Part shown: piece by piece, positions 7,860-15,560 of the stretch | Layout: every line of letters begins with the position of its first letter | Numbering within the stretch: position 1 is the first letter of the stretch | NCBI GenBank assembly: GCA_902490335.1 | Contig: CABUDL010000004.1 | Location: 45,139-109,138, forward strand | DNA length: 64,000 nt | Reading direction: 5' to 3' | DNA from: an uncultured Clostridium sp. | GTDB taxonomy: Bacteria > Bacillota > Clostridia > Oscillospirales > Ruminococcaceae | The notes under the pieces: model-generated | Database searches by the model: none | What the model was told of the DNA's origin: nothing | Seen by the model: only the letters and a program-made list of their open reading frames with translations | Program-made: the position numbers and the translations under genes

Positions 7860-7888
7860 ATACTACCACAAAAATGTTTCGGTGTAAA
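7860..7888 (-). promoter_or_regulatory. Probable promoter of the aldo/keto reductase gene
   Basis: Minus-strand TTTACA (7883-7888), 17 bp, TAGTAT (7860-7865). Confidence 0.5.
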
Positions 7889-7992
7889 ACCCCCTCTGTC
7901 AAACTTTTAAAAGTTCTTCCGCGCGCTCGTGGGTGGAATGTAAACAAACCAAAAATTTATCCCCTCAGCAGAGCTCTTGCGCAGATAAACGA

Positions 7993-8021
7993 TTGACCTT
8001 TTATGACAGTTGGTTTAAAAT
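7993..8021 (+). promoter_or_regulatory. Probable promoter of rpe
   Basis: TTGACC (7993-7998), 17 bp, TAAAAT (8016-8021), about 64 bp before the rpe ATG. Confidence 0.6.
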
Positions 8022-8084
8022 AAAATGGTATTCTTCTGCCCTTTGGCAGAGCAAATCTTACTTTTTGGAAAGGTCGTGCCCTTT

Positions 8085-8735
8085 ATGATAAAGATTTCCC
8101 CTTCTATTTTGTCCGCAGATTTTTCTCAGCTGGGTCAGGAAGCCCGCAAAATGCAGCAGGCAGGTGCACCGTGGCTGCACATCGACGTCATGGACGGACA
8201 TTTTGTTCCCAACATCTCCTTCGGTGCACCGGTCATGAAGTGCATCCGCAAGGATTTTGACGGCATCTTCGATGTACATCTGATGATCAGCGAACCGCTG
8301 CGCTATGCCAAAGACTTTGCCAAAGCCGGAGCGGACATCATCACCTTCCATCTTGAGTCGGACAGCGACCCGGATGCCACCATCCAGGAAATCCACCAGC
8401 TGGGCTGCAAAGCCGGCATCTCCATCAAACCGAACACCCCGGCAGAGCTGGTAAAACCGTACCTCGACCGGGTGGAGATGGTGCTGGTGATGACCGTAGA
8501 ACCGGGATTCGGCGGGCAGAAATTTATGACCGACATGATGGACAAGGTTCGTTCCATCCGCAGCTGGATTGAGCAGAGCGGACGCGAAATCGACCTCCAG
8601 GTGGACGGCGGCGTCAACCAGGAAACCGCCAAAATCTGCATCGAAGCCGGAGCCAACGTTCTGGTTGCCGGTTCCTACCTCTTCTCAAAAGAAGATTACG
8701 CCGCAGCCATGCGCACCCTGCTGCCGGCTGACTAA
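8085..8735 (+). CDS. rpe: Ribulose-phosphate 3-epimerase
   Basis: 216 residues, standard length. A TIM barrel with KISPSILSADFSQL, the metal-binding WLHIDVMDGHFVPN, FDVHLMI, HLES, VEPGFGGQKF and LQVDGGVN. It interconverts ribulose 5-phosphate and xylulose 5-phosphate in the cytoplasmic pentose phosphate pathway. The reading frame is open upstream, but ATG 8085 preceded by GGAAAGG fits the conserved N-terminus. It stands alone and converges with the MecA-like gene 24 bp downstream; in many Firmicutes rpe sits by rsgA/prkC, which is not the case here. Confidence 0.97.
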   Translation: MIKISPSILSADFSQLGQEARKMQQAGAPWLHIDVMDGHFVPNISFGAPVMKCIRKDFDGIFDVHLMISEPLRYAKDFAKAGADIITFHLESDSDPDATIQEIHQLGCKAGISIKPNTPAELVKPYLDRVEMVLVMTVEPGFGGQKFMTDMMDKVRSIRSWIEQSGREIDLQVDGGVNQETAKICIEAGANVLVAGSYLFSKEDYAAAMRTLLPAD

Positions 8736-8759
8736 GGCTTTTTCTGCGCAGGACCCCTT

Positions 8760-9335
8760 TTAGCCGGAGCGTCCAAAGCTTTCCGCAATGCGCTCCACCG
8801 CCTTTTTCTGCACCAGACAAACTGCGCGCTCGGCAAGCACCCCCTGCGCCAGCAGCGGGTGCTTTGCCTTTTGTGCATATTCCAGCAGGATGCACTCCGC
8901 CTTTTTCTCCCATGCAGCGGGCAGGCTCAGGCACAAACAATAAAAGCTGCTCTGCCCTTCTGTGCCCGGCATTGTGTACAGACTGCTTTCCAGCGGCGAC
9001 TCCTGCATCCTATGGCACAGCTGCCGATGCAGACAGATACACCCTCGAATCATCTGCTCGCTTTCCCAAAAGCGCCACACCTGCCGCTGCCCTTGCTTTA
9101 CCCCCAGCCTTGTCAGGGTGATTTCGATTTTTCCCTCTCGGTCGGACACCGAAACGGAGAATTCTCCTTTTGGGATAGACTGTCCGCTGTCCACCGCTGC
9201 CCGCCGGAGCAGGCGGCTTAAATTTTCACAGACCTTCGGCTCGCTGTAATCCGGCTGCGGATACAGCAAAAGCTGTGCTGCCTCCCCCTGACTCAACCGT
9301 ATTTTCACTAGATTGGTATCCACAAAAAACTGCAT
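8760..9335 (-). CDS. MecA-like adaptor protein (putative)
   Basis: 191 residues from ATG 9335, which is preceded by AGGAGGGGG. The order of segments resembles Firmicute MecA: an N-terminal substrate domain (NLVKIRLSQGEA), a middle strand region (GEFSVSVSDREGKIEITLTR) and a C-terminal domain (SFYCLCLSLPAAWE...ILLEYAQ...AVCLVQKKAVERIAESF). MecA delivers substrates to the ClpC/ClpP protease. Identity looks low and the acidic linker is replaced by a basic/Gln-rich stretch, so this is a fold-level suggestion. It is divergent from the Rnf-like operon, with 70 bp between start codons. Confidence 0.55.
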   Translation of the reverse strand: MQFFVDTNLVKIRLSQGEAAQLLLYPQPDYSEPKVCENLSRLLRRAAVDSGQSIPKGEFSVSVSDREGKIEITLTRLGVKQGQRQVWRFWESEQMIRGCICLHRQLCHRMQESPLESSLYTMPGTEGQSSFYCLCLSLPAAWEKKAECILLEYAQKAKHPLLAQGVLAERAVCLVQKKAVERIAESFGRSG

Positions 9336-9405
9336 GGATGCCCCCTCCTTTGTACTACTGTCTTCACCCCTTGCCTTGTATTTATCGAAAGGAGTTTTTT
9401 CTTTC

Positions 9406-10464
9406 ATGTCATTTTTTCATTGGCTGACGACCGGTTCCTCCAACGGCATCCTTTTGGAGCAGGAGAAGGAACCTGCCATTTCCAAGCCGTTTCTGCCGTT
9501 TTACAGTGCCGTCACCCTGCAATCCCCCACCTTTGAACACGGCTGCGACCTGTCCCGTCCGCTCAGCTGGCAGCAGCTGGCAGACATTGCCCGCCGCGCC
9601 AACATCATCGACGAGCACGACGGCAAGCCGCTGGCGGATAAAATTGAACAGTCCGCCCGGCAGAAAATCACAACCATCTGCATCGACGCCATCGACGACG
9701 AGCCGTATGTTTCCAGCCAAATCAATCCCATGCTGTACTGCCGCAGTCAAATCGTTCAATCGGCAAACTGGCTGGCTGCTGCGCTGGGAGCAACCGACCG
9801 CTTCGTCGCTGTATATAAAAATATGTCGCTGACAGACATAAAAATTCCAGCCCTCATCGAATCGGTGGAGGTGCGCCAGATGTCGGGACGTTACCCGATG
9901 GAAACCCGCGCCTTCCGCAGTCTGGGCAAACAGACCTTTATTGCCGGAGCCGCTTCTCTGCTGCACCTGCACCGCGCCATCACCGAGGGCAAGGTCCAGA
10001 CGACCTCCTTTGTCACCGTTGCCGGAAACTGTGTGACCAACCCGCGCAACTTTGAGGTCAGCATCGGAACCCCGGTTTCCTCTTTGCTCGAGCGCAGCGG
10101 TCTGCTGCGGGAGCCATCCTACATTCTGGAGGGCGGAGCGATGCACGGCATCCGCATCAACGACCCCGAACACACCCTCATCCGCGCCAGCACCAGCTCC
10201 ATCCTCGCCTTCCGTGTGGACCGTCAGGAGCAGCTGTACAGCTGCATCGGCTGCGGACGGTGCATCGAGGCGTGTCCATCCGGGCTCAACCCACACAAGC
10301 TGTACCAGTGCATCACCACCAACCATTCGCAAAAAGCAATCTCCCTTGGGCTGCACAGCTGTATCGGCTGCTCCAGCTGCAGCTACACCTGCCCTTCCCG
10401 GCTGGACCTTGCGCACACCATCATCGGCGCCAGAGACCGGCTCACCGGCGAAAGCAAGCAGTAA
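9406..10464 (+). CDS. rnfC: RnfC-like iron-sulfur subunit, shortened and divergent
   Basis: 352 residues against ~430-450 for usual RnfC. Conserved parts are the core around VTVAGNCVTNPRNFEVSIGTPVSSLLE and two complete ferredoxin motifs (C280/C283/C286/C290 and C319/C322/C325/C329), so two [4Fe-4S] clusters are likely. The normal N-terminal barrel is reduced to a few dozen residues, and the glycine-rich GLGGAxFP segment that contacts nucleotide/flavin reads NIIDEHDGKPLADKI here. ATG 9406 is preceded by GAAAGGAG. First gene of a four-gene Rnf-like operon. Membrane-peripheral by homology; the electron donor is unclear. Confidence 0.82.
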   Translation: MSFFHWLTTGSSNGILLEQEKEPAISKPFLPFYSAVTLQSPTFEHGCDLSRPLSWQQLADIARRANIIDEHDGKPLADKIEQSARQKITTICIDAIDDEPYVSSQINPMLYCRSQIVQSANWLAAALGATDRFVAVYKNMSLTDIKIPALIESVEVRQMSGRYPMETRAFRSLGKQTFIAGAASLLHLHRAITEGKVQTTSFVTVAGNCVTNPRNFEVSIGTPVSSLLERSGLLREPSYILEGGAMHGIRINDPEHTLIRASTSSILAFRVDRQEQLYSCIGCGRCIEACPSGLNPHKLYQCITTNHSQKAISLGLHSCIGCSSCSYTCPSRLDLAHTIIGARDRLTGESKQ

Positions 10465-10505
10465 GCTGCTTTGCTTTCAGCCTTTTTTGAAAGGAGACTT
10501 TCGGT

Positions 10506-11513
10506 TTGAATTCATCACTACACCATGCACCCTACATCCGGCACCCCGAATCCTGCCGCACCATCATGGGCGACACTCTGATTTCGCTGCTGCCGCTGTA
10601 TTTCATGTCCTATTTCTACTACGGTCCCCGCGTGCTTGTGATTGGCGCAGTCGCCGTTCTGACCTGTCTGGCTGCCGACTGGCTGTGCAGCTACCTGACC
10701 TATCGGCGGGTCAACCTGCGCGATTTGAGCGCAGCGGTCACCGGCGTCATCATCTCGATGCTGATGCCGCCTGCCATCGATTTGACGGTCGTTGTGGTCG
10801 CTTCGCTGTTTGCCATCCTGGTGTGCAAAGCGCCCTTTGGCGGGACCGGTCACAACATCTTTAATCCGGCGGCAGCGGGCGTTGCCTTTGCCATCATCTG
10901 CTGGAATCCCCAGATGTTTGCCTACACCCAGCCGCTGCAAAAGCTGCCCATCACCATCGACCAGACGGTCACCCTGCTGCAGGGTCCCACTGCCACGCTG
11001 AAACTGGGCGGCATCCCCCGACTGGGCTTGACTGAGCTTTTCCTGGGCAATTTCCCCGGTCCGCTCGGCTCCACCTACACTTTGATTATCTTTGCCGGTC
11101 TGGTCTATCTGATTGCCCGCAATCTTGCTAAGTGGTACACCACCCTCAGCTTTCTGCTGCCGGTCGCAGTACTCTCTGCCATCAATCACCCGTACGGCGT
11201 CAGCCCTCTGGAGTCGATTGCCAACGAAGTATTCGCCGGTTCTCTCTTCTTTGTTTCCGTATACATCATCAACGACCCGGCTACGACCCCCAAGTACCGC
11301 ATCGCACGGGTTATCTACGGTCTGTGTGCCGGACTGCTGACGATGGTCTTCCGCTACTACAGCCCTCTGGAATTCAGCGCTGTCTTTGCCGTGCTGCTGA
11401 TGAACGCACTGGCTCCGGCATTTGATACGCTGTGCGAATTTCTCATCCCGTGGATGAATCAGCAGGAGCAGCTGCCGGAAAACCGCACCGAACAAGGAGG
11501 CAAGCAAGGATGA
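10506..11513 (+). CDS. rnfD: RnfD-like membrane subunit
   Basis: 335 residues, about nine to ten hydrophobic segments. The RnfD/NqrB signature KAPFGGTGHNIFNPAAAG is intact, followed by LFLGNFPGPLGST and the C-terminal DPATTPKYRIARVIYG and ALAPAFDT. Usual RnfD carries FMN covalently on Thr of an (S/T)GAT motif; the matching stretch here is LLQGPTATLKLGG, where a Thr may be kept but the motif is degraded. TTG start with GAAAGGAG upstream. It overlaps the next gene by four bases (ATGA), implying translational coupling. Confidence 0.88.
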   Translation: MNSSLHHAPYIRHPESCRTIMGDTLISLLPLYFMSYFYYGPRVLVIGAVAVLTCLAADWLCSYLTYRRVNLRDLSAAVTGVIISMLMPPAIDLTVVVVASLFAILVCKAPFGGTGHNIFNPAAAGVAFAIICWNPQMFAYTQPLQKLPITIDQTVTLLQGPTATLKLGGIPRLGLTELFLGNFPGPLGSTYTLIIFAGLVYLIARNLAKWYTTLSFLLPVAVLSAINHPYGVSPLESIANEVFAGSLFFVSVYIINDPATTPKYRIARVIYGLCAGLLTMVFRYYSPLEFSAVFAVLLMNALAPAFDTLCEFLIPWMNQQEQLPENRTEQGGKQG

Positions 11514-12187
11514 ATCTAACTCATGTCCGTAAATATCAGCGCTTTTTGCGCAAAACGCAGGGCATCTTCTATAAAAATCCCCTGTTGAGCCTGGGACTTG
11601 CCCTGCCGCTGGTGGTCATCCCTTCCTACGGATTGACCGGCACCACCGCCATTTCGGCGGTCATGCTCGTCTGCTTTGTCCCCACAGTTTTTATCGCCAG
11701 CCTGCTGCGCAAAAAGGTTTCGCAGCCTTGGCGCGCGGTCTTGTATCCGCTGATTTCCTGCCTGCTGCTGATTCCATCGCGCATGGTGGTAAAAAATGTA
11801 TCGCCGTTGATCTTTGACTCGCTGGGCGTTTATTTTTCCCTAATCTGCGTCAACTCGCTGCTCATCTATACGGTGGAAAAGGTTCAGCTGCAAAAGCCGT
11901 CGCAGGCGCTCGGGTTTGCTCTGCGCCAGTGGCTGGGTGCAACGATGGTTGCCTTTGTCTGCGGTGCCATCCGCGAGCTTTCTGCCACCGGCAGCCTTTG
12001 GGGATTCCCCGTTTTGCAAAACACACCCCACATCCCCACCGCCCAGATGGCTTTGGGTGGATTTTTGCTCCTTGGCTTTTTTGCCGCCTTCTGCCGGTTG
12101 ATCCACCGTCTCATCCTGTATTTTACCATGAAAGCCGGAGAGAATGCCGCAGAAGCCGCCGCACCGCAGGGAGGTGAGCAGAAATGA
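11510..12187 (+). CDS. rnfE: RnfE-like membrane subunit lacking cluster cysteines
   Basis: 225 residues, about six transmembrane segments. Homology to RnfE/NqrD is seen in the KNPLL start, LGVYFSLICVNSLL, and IRELSATGSLWGFPV. In Rnf and Na+-NQR, two cysteines of this subunit (in LGxCPxLAV and VNCxxLG) help bind an intramembrane [2Fe-2S] cluster; here the first motif reads SLGLALPLVV and the second VNS (N115, S116), with a Cys three residues before at 113. Starts four bases inside rnfD and ends four bases inside rnfA. Ribosome site AGGAGG lies in the end of rnfD. Confidence 0.8.
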   Translation: MNLTHVRKYQRFLRKTQGIFYKNPLLSLGLALPLVVIPSYGLTGTTAISAVMLVCFVPTVFIASLLRKKVSQPWRAVLYPLISCLLLIPSRMVVKNVSPLIFDSLGVYFSLICVNSLLIYTVEKVQLQKPSQALGFALRQWLGATMVAFVCGAIRELSATGSLWGFPVLQNTPHIPTAQMALGGFLLLGFFAAFCRLIHRLILYFTMKAGENAAEAAAPQGGEQK

Positions 12188-12810
12188 TCTACTTAACCGA
12201 AGTGATGGCGGCTTTTTTGACCGCCTTCGCGCTGGAAAATCTGCTGTTCACCCGCGCTGTCGACATCCCGGGACTGTATGAAAAGCGCTCGCTGCGCCAG
12301 CTGCTCACCGTCGGCGGTCTGCTGACGCTGGTCACAGCGCTTTCCTCCATCCCCGCCTATCTGTTCAACTCTTTCTTCAGGGCAAAGGTGCTGTACGCCG
12401 GACTGAAGATTGGCTTTCTGCCGCTGACCAGCCTTTCCACCCTGGGGATGCTGCTCATCAACGGCGCTGTGATGCTGCTGGTCTACTATCTGGTCAAACA
12501 CCTGCGCCCACAGCTGTTTGTGCAGGTCAAGGACGCTTTGCCCTTCTACGGCATCAACAGCGTCACCTTGGGCAGCCTGCTGATTGCCTCGCGCATGAGC
12601 AGCACCTCCCAGTTTTTCTCCTTCTTTGGCTACTGTCTGGGTGCGGGAGCGGGCTTCACCGCCGCTCTGCTGATTCTGTGGTCGGTGCGCAGCCGTCTGT
12701 CCCTCACCCGCATCCCTAAAATCTTCCGCGGGTTCCCCATCACCTTCCTGTGCCTTGGCATCCTGTCGCTGGCGCTGTTCGGTCTGTTGGGCAACCAGCT
12801 TCCCGCTTAA
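12184..12810 (+). CDS. rnfA: RnfA-like membrane subunit lacking cluster cysteines
   Basis: 208 residues, about six transmembrane segments. The C-terminal half matches RnfA/NqrE well (LGAGAGFTAALLILWSVRSRLSLTRIPKIFRGFPITF). The two cysteines normally at NNFVLSxFLGxCP and NCAxLG are absent: the first region is ENLLFTRAVDIPG (18-30) and the second INSVTLG (S126). In usual Rnf, RnfA and RnfE form an inverted pair around a [2Fe-2S] cluster. Coupled to rnfE by an ATGA overlap. No rnfB or rnfG follows; the next gene is a glycosidase-like protein 31 bp on. Confidence 0.82.
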   Translation: MIYLTEVMAAFLTAFALENLLFTRAVDIPGLYEKRSLRQLLTVGGLLTLVTALSSIPAYLFNSFFRAKVLYAGLKIGFLPLTSLSTLGMLLINGAVMLLVYYLVKHLRPQLFVQVKDALPFYGINSVTLGSLLIASRMSSTSQFFSFFGYCLGAGAGFTAALLILWSVRSRLSLTRIPKIFRGFPITFLCLGILSLALFGLLGNQLPA

Positions 12811-12841
12811 ATCACCACTTTCTTCAGGGAGGATTCCGTAA

Positions 12842-14059
12842 ATGGCAAGACCTTATAAAATCAAACGTCACAAGAGAATCTACCGGCGGTCGGCAGGCAG
12901 TATCCTGGCGCGGGTAGCCGCAATCGTCGCTGCTGTCGCTGTTCTGTTTGGCTTGGGCTGGGCATTGTATGGTCCTGTCAGCGATTGGATTTCACAAAAG
13001 CAGAAGGAACCCACCCAGCAGCAAGAGATGGTCCCCGGTGCTTCCGCCTCGGAGCCTGCTGCACAGCCACAGCAACAGGAGCCTGCTCCACCGGCTGCTG
13101 AGCCGGAGCAGCCATCCGAGCTGACCTCCTCCAAAACCGCCTACTTAAATAACCAGACGGTTGCCGACCCGCAGGCATTTTCTCAAGCGTTGCAGCAAGC
13201 AGTTGAGCAGGGATATGACAGTATCCTGTTCGACTTAAAATCGCAGGACGGCACGGTGCATTACACCATCGACTACAACGAGCCGGTGAACGCCCGCGTG
13301 ACTGCCGAGCATCCAATCGACCTGCAACAAACTGCCCAGCAGATTTTGGATGTGGGACTGATGCCGGTCGCCTCCATCTATACCTTCCACGACAACATCT
13401 ACCCGCTGGCGGACAACAGCGCCTCCACCTATTATATGGACTCGGACGTGCTGTGGGTGGACGATGCTCCCGACAAAGGCGGCAAGCCGTGGATTGACCC
13501 ATTCACCCAGTCGGGTCAGGATTATATCCGCCACATCATCGACGATGCCATCGAGGCAGGCTTCCAGAAAATCATCCTGCAGGAGGTCCAGTTCCCGGAA
13601 GGCTACTCGTTGGATATGATTGACTACGGCACACACGCTTCGGACGATAAGCACGCTTTTCTGGCGCAGTATATCGAGCAGATGACCGCATACGCTGCCC
13701 AGCAGGGTGTCGAGCTGTCCGCCATGTTCCCCTCTTCCCGACTGCTGGGTGCAAACACCGCCATGTACTTTGGCGACCCGGCTGCTTTGGTGGGTGAGCG
13801 TGCGGTGGCAGACCTGCGCATCCAGAGCTTTGGCAGTGGATTCACCACCGAAGCGGTGTCCATCCCGAATCCATCTGACAACCCGGAAAACACTCTGCAA
13901 ACTGCCAGCGCTGCTTTGGTGCAGAAGATGGGCGACTGTCAGCTGACCGCTGTCATCGACGGAGAAGGACTCACACAGGAGCAGCTGAACGCCCGCATAC
14001 GGCTGCTGGAGCAAAACGGCATCTCCGCCTGCATCGTGGCTTCCCCCGCTCTTTCCTGA
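12842..14059 (+). CDS. Membrane-anchored putative glycoside hydrolase (DUF4015-like)
   Basis: 405 residues: a basic N-terminus (KIKRHKRIYRRS), one transmembrane helix at about 20-42, a Gln/Pro/Glu-rich linker at about 55-98, then an extracytoplasmic TIM-barrel-like domain. That domain has FDLKSQDGTVHYTID, LMPVASIYTFHDNIYPLAD, WIDPFTQSGQDYIRHIIDDAIEAGF and IILQEVQFPEG, the pattern of DUF4015 proteins thought to be glycosidases. Residue E of QEVQFP stands where a catalytic acid would be expected. GGGAGG precedes the ATG. It lies 31 bp after rnfA with no terminator between, so co-transcription is likely. The substrate is unknown. Confidence 0.8.
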   Translation: MARPYKIKRHKRIYRRSAGSILARVAAIVAAVAVLFGLGWALYGPVSDWISQKQKEPTQQQEMVPGASASEPAAQPQQQEPAPPAAEPEQPSELTSSKTAYLNNQTVADPQAFSQALQQAVEQGYDSILFDLKSQDGTVHYTIDYNEPVNARVTAEHPIDLQQTAQQILDVGLMPVASIYTFHDNIYPLADNSASTYYMDSDVLWVDDAPDKGGKPWIDPFTQSGQDYIRHIIDDAIEAGFQKIILQEVQFPEGYSLDMIDYGTHASDDKHAFLAQYIEQMTAYAAQQGVELSAMFPSSRLLGANTAMYFGDPAALVGERAVADLRIQSFGSGFTTEAVSIPNPSDNPENTLQTASAALVQKMGDCQLTAVIDGEGLTQEQLNARIRLLEQNGISACIVASPALS

Positions 14060-14078
14060 TGAATATGTAAAAAAGCGC

Positions 14079-14110
14079 AAAGAGGCTAAGGAACACTCCT
14101 TAGCCTCTTT
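14079..14110 (+). terminator. Terminator of the Rnf-like operon
   Basis: 14-bp stem AAAGAGGCTAAGGA/TCCTTAGCCTCTTT with a four-base loop and a T-rich tail. Confidence 0.85.
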
Positions 14111-14261
14111 CCTTATTTCACAACAGGAAGCCGCCGAAGCGCTCCCTGCCGACCGTTTTATCCTATGCTCTGCCCTCCTCTTTTGGAAGGGTCGTCCTGC
14201 ACCTCCGTCTTTTTTCCAAATACTTCTACCCTTTTTTGTCGAGGATTTTTCTGTTTCTTTA

Positions 14262-14311
14262 TAAAAAATAAGCACAGCGGCTGCACTAAAATGCAGCCGC
14301 TGTGCTTATTT
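14262..14311 (-). terminator. Terminator of the fur-rubrerythrin operon
   Basis: Perfect 20-bp stem (14266-14285 with 14292-14311), followed on the minus strand by a T-rich tract. Confidence 0.9.
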
Positions 14312-14326
14312 AACGATATTTTCTTT

Positions 14327-14863
14327 TTAGTAGTTTTGTGCTCTCAGTTCAAAGTATGCCTTTGGATGTGCACAGACCGGGCAAACCTCCGGTGCTTCCT
14401 CGCCGAAGTGGATGTGTCCGCAGTTGCGGCAGATCCAAGCCTGCTTGCCTTCACGGTTAAATACCTTGCCTTCCTCGATGTTCTTGCACAGCGCCAGGTA
14501 TCTTGCCTCATGCTCCTTTTCAATTTCGCCTACCATCTCAAACAGTTTTGCGATATGGTCAAAGCCTTCATCTCTGGCTTCCTTGGCAAAGGTCGCATAC
14601 ATGTCGGTCCACTCATAGTTTTCACCGGCAGCCGCATCCTTGAGGTTGTCCACGGTTTTGCCGACACCGCCGTTGAGCAGCTTGAACCACATCTTTGCGT
14701 GCTCCTTTTCGTTGTTGGCAGTTTCGGTGAAGAGGGCTGCAATCTGTTCAAAGCCTTCTTTTTTTGCCTGAGAAGCATAGAAGGTATATTTGTTTCTTGC
14801 CTGAGATTCGCCTGCAAATGCAGTCTGAAGATTCTGTTCTGTCTTAGTACCCTTTAAATTCAT
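14327..14863 (-). CDS. rbr: Rubrerythrin
   Basis: 178 residues. The N-terminal four-helix domain carries the diiron ligands (AGESQARNKY, NNEKEHAKMW, KEARDEGFDHIA, EIEKEHEARY), and the C-terminal rubredoxin-like domain has CRNCGHIHFGEEAPEVCPVC for one iron. It reduces hydrogen peroxide to water using rubredoxin/ferredoxin-derived electrons in the cytoplasm of anaerobes. Preceded by AAAGGCGG; 39 bp after the Fur-family gene and ending in a strong terminator, so the pair looks like a two-gene operon under its own metal/peroxide regulator. Confidence 0.97.
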   Translation of the reverse strand: MNLKGTKTEQNLQTAFAGESQARNKYTFYASQAKKEGFEQIAALFTETANNEKEHAKMWFKLLNGGVGKTVDNLKDAAAGENYEWTDMYATFAKEARDEGFDHIAKLFEMVGEIEKEHEARYLALCKNIEEGKVFNREGKQAWICRNCGHIHFGEEAPEVCPVCAHPKAYFELRAQNY

Positions 14864-14902
14864 ACTCTAAATCCGCCTTTCTTTTAAAACTGTGGTTTAT
14901 AA

Positions 14903-15313
14903 TCATTTTTCGTCCTGATGATTTTGTTTGCAACGGTCGCAGATTCCCCATGCCTGAACTTGAAGCTCGTCAATCGTTGCGCCCGAGCGCTCAAACGCCT
15001 GTCTGAGCTGTGCGGTTTCCCTTTCCACCTGACACGCTAGGTCGAACACCCCTTTGCAGGAGGAGCAGATTAGATGCGGGTGTGCTGTTATCACGGCATC
15101 GAAACGGTCGGCGCCTGCACCGGTGCAGACCCTGTGCAGCAAGCCCATCTCCACCAGCAGGTTCAAATTGCGGTAAACGGTGCCCAGACTGATGTCCGGG
15201 AGCTGCTGCCGAACCAGGAGGTAAACCTCCTCTGCGCTCGGATGGCTGCGGGAATCTTTGACCGCCTGATACACCAGTGTTCTCTGTCGGGAGTTTCTTC
15301 TGGTCATTGTCAT
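14903..15313 (-). CDS. Fur-family regulator, PerR-like
   Basis: 136 residues. A winged helix (SRQRTLVYQAVKDSRSHPSAEEVYLLV, ISLGTVYRNLNLLVEMGLL) is followed by the metal domain with DRFD, AHPHLICSSCKG and the C-terminal CDRC; the two CxxC pairs probably hold a structural zinc. Fur-family repressors sense iron or peroxide. Being upstream of rubrerythrin in one transcript favours a PerR role; Fur or Zur cannot be excluded. Start ATG 15313 follows AAGGAG. A Fur-box-like repeat lies between its promoter and the gene, consistent with autorepression. Confidence 0.9.
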   Translation of the reverse strand: MTMTRRNSRQRTLVYQAVKDSRSHPSAEEVYLLVRQQLPDISLGTVYRNLNLLVEMGLLHRVCTGAGADRFDAVITAHPHLICSSCKGVFDLACQVERETAQLRQAFERSGATIDELQVQAWGICDRCKQNHQDEK

Positions 15314-15328
15314 ATTCTGCTCCTTAAT

Positions 15329-15347
15329 AGTAACAATTCTTATTACT
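15329..15347. promoter_or_regulatory. Candidate Fur/PerR operator
   Basis: AGTAA and TTACT in inverted orientation around nine A/T-rich bases, just downstream of the -10 box of the fur-rubrerythrin promoter. It resembles but does not match the PerR box exactly. Confidence 0.45.
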
Positions 15348-15353
15348 GATTAA

Positions 15354-15382
15354 AGTATAGCATCCTCCCCTTCCGTTGTCAA
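15354..15382 (-). promoter_or_regulatory. Promoter of the fur-rubrerythrin operon
   Basis: Minus-strand TTGACA (15377-15382), 17 bp, TATACT (15354-15359). Confidence 0.85.
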
Positions 15383-15484
15383 TCTCATTCCGCCATTTTC
15401 ATCTATTTGCTTGATTTAATCCCTTCATTTCTATGGAAAACAGCAACATCCCTTCTGTTTGCAGTCGGCTCATCCTCTTGAAAA

Positions 15485-15513
15485 TTGACCTTTGCTGTAA
15501 AAACTGCTATCCT
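15485..15513 (+). promoter_or_regulatory. Probable promoter of the alpha/beta hydrolase gene
   Basis: TTGACC (15485-15490), 17 bp, TATCCT (15508-15513). Confidence 0.6.
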
Positions 15514-15560
15514 GTAGGCAGATTTTTCACATCTATCCACCCGGATTGGAGGTCCTATCT

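Noticed and set aside
14165..14857. 230-codon plus-strand frame opposite rubrerythrin
   Set aside because: Runs through the rubrerythrin terminator and is antisense to a certain gene.
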